Below, one piece after another: positions 40,761-43,158 of a DNA stretch of 43,158 bases; position 1 is the first letter of the stretch; the number at the start of each line of letters is the position of its first letter. The notes beneath the pieces were generated by a model. That model was not told the origin of the DNA, searched no databases, and worked only from the letters and a program-made list of their open reading frames with translations. The position numbers and the translations under genes are program-made. The DNA lies in the NCBI RefSeq assembly GCF_001984065.1, contig NZ_LYVP01000046.1, forward strand, positions 1 to 43,158, given 5' to 3'. This DNA is from Pseudomonas sp. KK4. Lineage in GTDB: Bacteria > Pseudomonadota > Gammaproteobacteria > Pseudomonadales > Pseudomonadaceae.

Positions 40761-40789
40761 GATCCAAACAGTCTTCCGCCGGAGTCATC

Positions 40790-41758
40790 ATGATCGTCGA
40801 CCGTCAAGGCAGGCGTTTTCGCAACTTGCGTGTCAGCCTGACCTCAGCCTGCAACTACGCCTGTACCTACTGCGTGCCCAACGGCAAGCGGCTGGTGGCG
40901 GCGCAGGATGAGCTGTCGGCCGAGGCCATGGCTCGCGGCGTGGCCTATCTGATCGAAGCCGCCGGCATCGAGCGTTTGCGCATCACCGGTGGCGAGCCGC
41001 TGGTCAGCCCTAAACTCGAAACCTTCATGACCGCAGTCGGGCAGATGGGCCTGGAAGACATCAGCCTCACCACCAACGGCCAATTGTTGGCCAAAAAGCT
41101 GCCACTTCTGGTCAATGCCGGCATTCGGCGCATCAACGTTTCCCTCGATACCCTGGACGCCAGTGCGTTTCGCAGCATTGCCCGTGGCGGCGATCTGGCG
41201 ACGGTGCTCGATGGCATGGAACAGGCCCGCGCAGCCGGTATGAAGATCAAGGTCAACATGGTGCCGCTGCGCGGTCAAAACCTCGACCAGGTAATGCCGC
41301 TGCTGGATTACTGCCTGGAGCGCGGCTATGAACTGCGCTTCATTGAACTGATGCGCATGGGCCACCTGGCCAGTGACTCCAACGCCTTCCTGCAACAGTT
41401 CGTCAGCCTTCAACAGCTGCTGAGCCTGATCGGTGAGCGCCACGAATACCTGCAAGCCAATGCGCCGGTCGATGCCACGGCAGTGCGCTATGAGATTCCG
41501 GGGCGCGGGTATTTCGGCGTGATCGCCAACGAAAGTGTGCCGTTCTGCCGGACCTGTTCGCGCTTGCGCCTGTCCTCTACCGGATGGCTGCATGGCTGCC
41601 TGTCATCGAGCAACCGTCACTACGTCGGTGATCTGCTGGACAAGCCGCGTCATCAGGCACTGCCTGCGCTACAGCGCCTGCTGGTGAAAGCCTTGGGCGA
41701 CAAACAGGAAGTGGCGTTCTCCGGCGGCGCGACCGTCATGAAAATCATCGGCGGCTGA
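40790..41758 (+). CDS. moaA: GTP 3',8-cyclase MoaA-type radical SAM enzyme
   Basis: This 322-residue protein has radical-SAM cluster cysteines C21-x3-C25-x2-C28 and a second cluster C253-x2-C256-x13-C270 with the SRLRLSSTGWLHGC motif. It ends in the Gly-Gly tail (KIIGG) that MoaA needs for catalysis. It rearranges GTP in the first step of molybdenum cofactor synthesis. Length is close to E. coli MoaA (329). No other moa gene is adjacent, so it is probably a second or dispersed copy. Confidence 0.9.
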   Translation: MIVDRQGRRFRNLRVSLTSACNYACTYCVPNGKRLVAAQDELSAEAMARGVAYLIEAAGIERLRITGGEPLVSPKLETFMTAVGQMGLEDISLTTNGQLLAKKLPLLVNAGIRRINVSLDTLDASAFRSIARGGDLATVLDGMEQARAAGMKIKVNMVPLRGQNLDQVMPLLDYCLERGYELRFIELMRMGHLASDSNAFLQQFVSLQQLLSLIGERHEYLQANAPVDATAVRYEIPGRGYFGVIANESVPFCRTCSRLRLSSTGWLHGCLSSSNRHYVGDLLDKPRHQALPALQRLLVKALGDKQEVAFSGGATVMKIIGG

Positions 41759-41763
41759 TCTGG

Positions 41764-41801
41764 CCTTTGTGGCGAGGGGGCAAGCTCCATCGCCACAAAG
41801 G
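41764..41801. repeat. REP-like inverted repeat after moaA
   Basis: CCTTTGTGGCGA (41764-41775) and TCGCCACAAAGG (41790-41801) form a perfect 12-bp dyad around GGGGGCAAGCTCCA. The sequence resembles the TGTGGCGAGGGGGCTTGC type of Pseudomonas REP and differs from the GTGGGAGCGGGC type elsewhere in the window. It may act as a transcription brake 5 bases after the moaA stop. Confidence 0.7.
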
Positions 41802-41903
41802 CAGCGCTATCAATCTGGAAATAACCCTGTTCTCAGGACTGGCGCAAAAGCTGCATCCCACGGCCATTCGCCGGTTTTCCGACACCGGCCACTGGAGGAT
41901 AGG

Positions 41904-42512
41904 ATGCGTAGCCTGGTTTTGCTGCTGGCCGTTTTGGCGCTTGGCGGCTGCATGAATGTCAGCGATATGGCCGAAGGGACTCGCTATCACATGAGCGACG
42001 CGGGTCTGCTGGATCACAGCGACAGCCGCCGTGTGAACAATCTGCGCATTCAGCCAGACTCGTTCGTCTACATCGCCCAAGGCGCCTTCGCGCCGCCGGG
42101 CAGCGCCGTTTACCCACGTCCCAATGTCATTGCCGAAGTCGCCTTCGACGGTTTCATCGAATACTTCCCGATGGTCCGCCGCGCGCGGGCGCCGGAAGGC
42201 CTGGACCAGGCCATGAGTGAAGCCCGTTCCGCCGGTGCTCATTACCTGCTCTACACCCGGTTCGCCAAGTCCGATGATCGCATCGGCAACTCGGACGAAT
42301 GGCTGGATCAAGAGGCCGTGGATCGCCTGGGCGTCGACACCGGCGTGATTCAGATCATGTTGATCGAGACCAGCACCCAGTATTTGATTGATACTGCGCG
42401 TATCAAGAGTCGTGGCGGTTTACTGACGTTCCACGACGAAAAGCCAGAAGACCTGATGGGCCCGCCGCTTGAGCAATACGCTCGCAGCCTGCTGGGGCTC
42501 AGCGACCAGTAA
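41904..42512 (+). CDS. DUF4823 domain lipoprotein
   Basis: This 202-residue protein has a lipoprotein signal: MRSLVLLLAVLALGGC with lipobox LGGC and C16 as the lipidated residue. The residues after it (MN) carry no Asp at +2, so outer-membrane sorting is likely. The remainder matches the DUF4823 pattern as I recall it. I chose ATG at 41904 (GGAGG 5 bases upstream); the frame is open to 41769 but lacks a signal there. Function unknown. A DUF1285 gene follows 15 bases later, probably in the same operon. Confidence 0.88.
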   Translation: MRSLVLLLAVLALGGCMNVSDMAEGTRYHMSDAGLLDHSDSRRVNNLRIQPDSFVYIAQGAFAPPGSAVYPRPNVIAEVAFDGFIEYFPMVRRARAPEGLDQAMSEARSAGAHYLLYTRFAKSDDRIGNSDEWLDQEAVDRLGVDTGVIQIMLIETSTQYLIDTARIKSRGGLLTFHDEKPEDLMGPPLEQYARSLLGLSDQ

Positions 42513-42527
42513 TCCAAGGAGAACGCC

Positions 42528-43094
42528 ATGAGTGGCCCGCAAAAAGCCAACGACCTGCTGGGGCAAATCCCCAAGACCAAAGGCTTGCCGCCGGTCCACC
42601 TGTGGAACCCGGATTTCTGCGGCGATATCGACATGCGCATCGCCCGCGACGGCACCTGGTACTACCTGGGTACGCCGATCGGGCGCAAGCCGATGGTCAA
42701 GCTGTTCTCCACCATCATCCGCCGCGACGGCGACGATTATTTCCTCATCACCCCGGTCGAAAAGGTCGGCATCAAGGTCGACGACGCACCCTTCGTGGCG
42801 ATTGCCGTCGAGGTGGAAGGCGAGGGCGACAGCCAGGTCCTGCGCTTTACCACCAACGTCGAGGAGACCACCGAAGCCGGCGCCGAACACCCGATTCGCG
42901 TGATGATTGATCCCGACACCCAGGAACCTGCGCCTTATGTGCACGTGCGCACCAACCTCGAAGCGTTGATCCACCGCAATGTGTTCTACCAACTGGTGGA
43001 GCTGGCGGTGAGCCGTGAGATCGACGGCCAACGCTGGTTGGGCGTGTGGAGCGGCGGCGAATTCTTCCCCATCGGCCTCGAACCCGACGCATAA
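42528..43094 (+). CDS. DUF1285 domain protein
   Basis: This 188-residue soluble protein contains DUF1285 (about 20-175; PPVHLWNPDFCGDIDMRIARDGTWYYLGTPIGR is the typical start). It has no signal peptide or known catalytic motif. AAGGAG lies 8 bases before the ATG. It is complete in the window and followed by a REP. Function unknown. Confidence 0.9.
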   Translation: MSGPQKANDLLGQIPKTKGLPPVHLWNPDFCGDIDMRIARDGTWYYLGTPIGRKPMVKLFSTIIRRDGDDYFLITPVEKVGIKVDDAPFVAIAVEVEGEGDSQVLRFTTNVEETTEAGAEHPIRVMIDPDTQEPAPYVHVRTNLEALIHRNVFYQLVELAVSREIDGQRWLGVWSGGEFFPIGLEPDA

Positions 43095-43096
43095 CC

Positions 43097-43158
43097 TTTG
43101 TGGGAGCGGGCTTGCTCGCGAAAGCGGTGTATCAGTCACCATGATGATCGACTGACAC
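43097..43158 (+). repeat. REP element at the window end, probably half of a REPIN
   Basis: CTTTGTGGGAGCGGGCTTGC at 43097 onward repeats the unit at 21974. The linker after it (GCGGTGTATCAGTCACC...) also resembles the spacer of that REPIN, and the window ends in ACTGACAC, where the earlier copy continues into the inverted half. The second half is therefore expected just outside. Confidence 0.85.

Overview
The window is chromosomal DNA of a Pseudomonas of the fluorescens group (inference). The coding sequence is GC-rich with a strong third-position GC preference. The gene order from DUF2062/comEC through exbBD-lpxK-kdsB-murB, rne, rluC-sppA, maf, yceD-rpmF-plsX-fabD-fabG-acpP-fabF-pabC-mltG-tmk-holB-pilZ-tatD matches, from memory, the PA2957-PA2985 block of P. 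aeruginosa PAO1. The extragenic repeats GTGGGAGCGGGCTTGCTCGC at 21.97-22.07 kb and 43.10 kb are REPs of the type common in this group.

Layout. 1-150: 3' end of a tRNA-Gly(GCC) and two terminators. 163-3362: a probable accessory module made of a minus-strand operon (AlaX-type tRNA-editing protein, 2-oxoglutarate/Fe(II) oxygenase, LysE exporter) and a divergent LysR regulator. 3438-9791: an uncharacterised PA2817-family gene, fadE, a transglutaminase-fold protein, a glutathione S-transferase and a YadGH-type ABC-2 transporter (the PAO1 PA2811-PA2817 order, from memory). 9861-17368: DUF2062, comEC, exbB-exbD, lpxK, a Trm112-like small protein, kdsB, a low-molecular-weight tyrosine phosphatase and murB, tightly packed with many 1-4 base overlaps. 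17613-21971: a four-gene molybdo-hydroxylase cassette (iorA-like, Tat-exported iorB-like, xdhC, MobA-like nucleotidyltransferase) lying between murB and rne. 22147-26075: rne on the minus strand with a leader of about 640 nt. 26076-28701: rluC, a HAD phosphatase and sppA. 28770-38471: maf (minus), then the lipid/ribosome operon yceD-rpmF-plsX-fabD-fabG-acpP-fabF-pabC-mltG-tmk-holB. 38514-43094: pilZ, tatD, the sRNA rgsA (minus), a TetR regulator, a MoaA-type radical SAM enzyme, a DUF4823 lipoprotein and a DUF1285 protein, ending in a REP.

Working together: plsX, fabD, fabG, acpP and fabF make acyl-ACP, which lpxK (lipid A), kdsB (KDO) and murB (peptidoglycan) complement for envelope assembly. 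fadE runs the opposite, degradative direction. The molybdo-hydroxylase cassette needs molybdenum cofactor, and a MoaA homologue (first step of that pathway) lies 20 kb away.

The strongest leads for follow-up are: (i) a loop of the sRNA RgsA that is complementary, with one bulge, to the ribosome-binding site of acpP, encoded in the same window; (ii) the AlaX-oxygenase-LysE-LysR module, whose parts would fit making, proofreading against and exporting an unusual amino acid; (iii) a stack of three perfect hairpins ahead of moaA; and (iv) back-to-back rne/rluC promoters giving a probable leaderless rluC mRNA and a long structured rne leader. All functional claims rest on reading motifs by eye. No database search was run.
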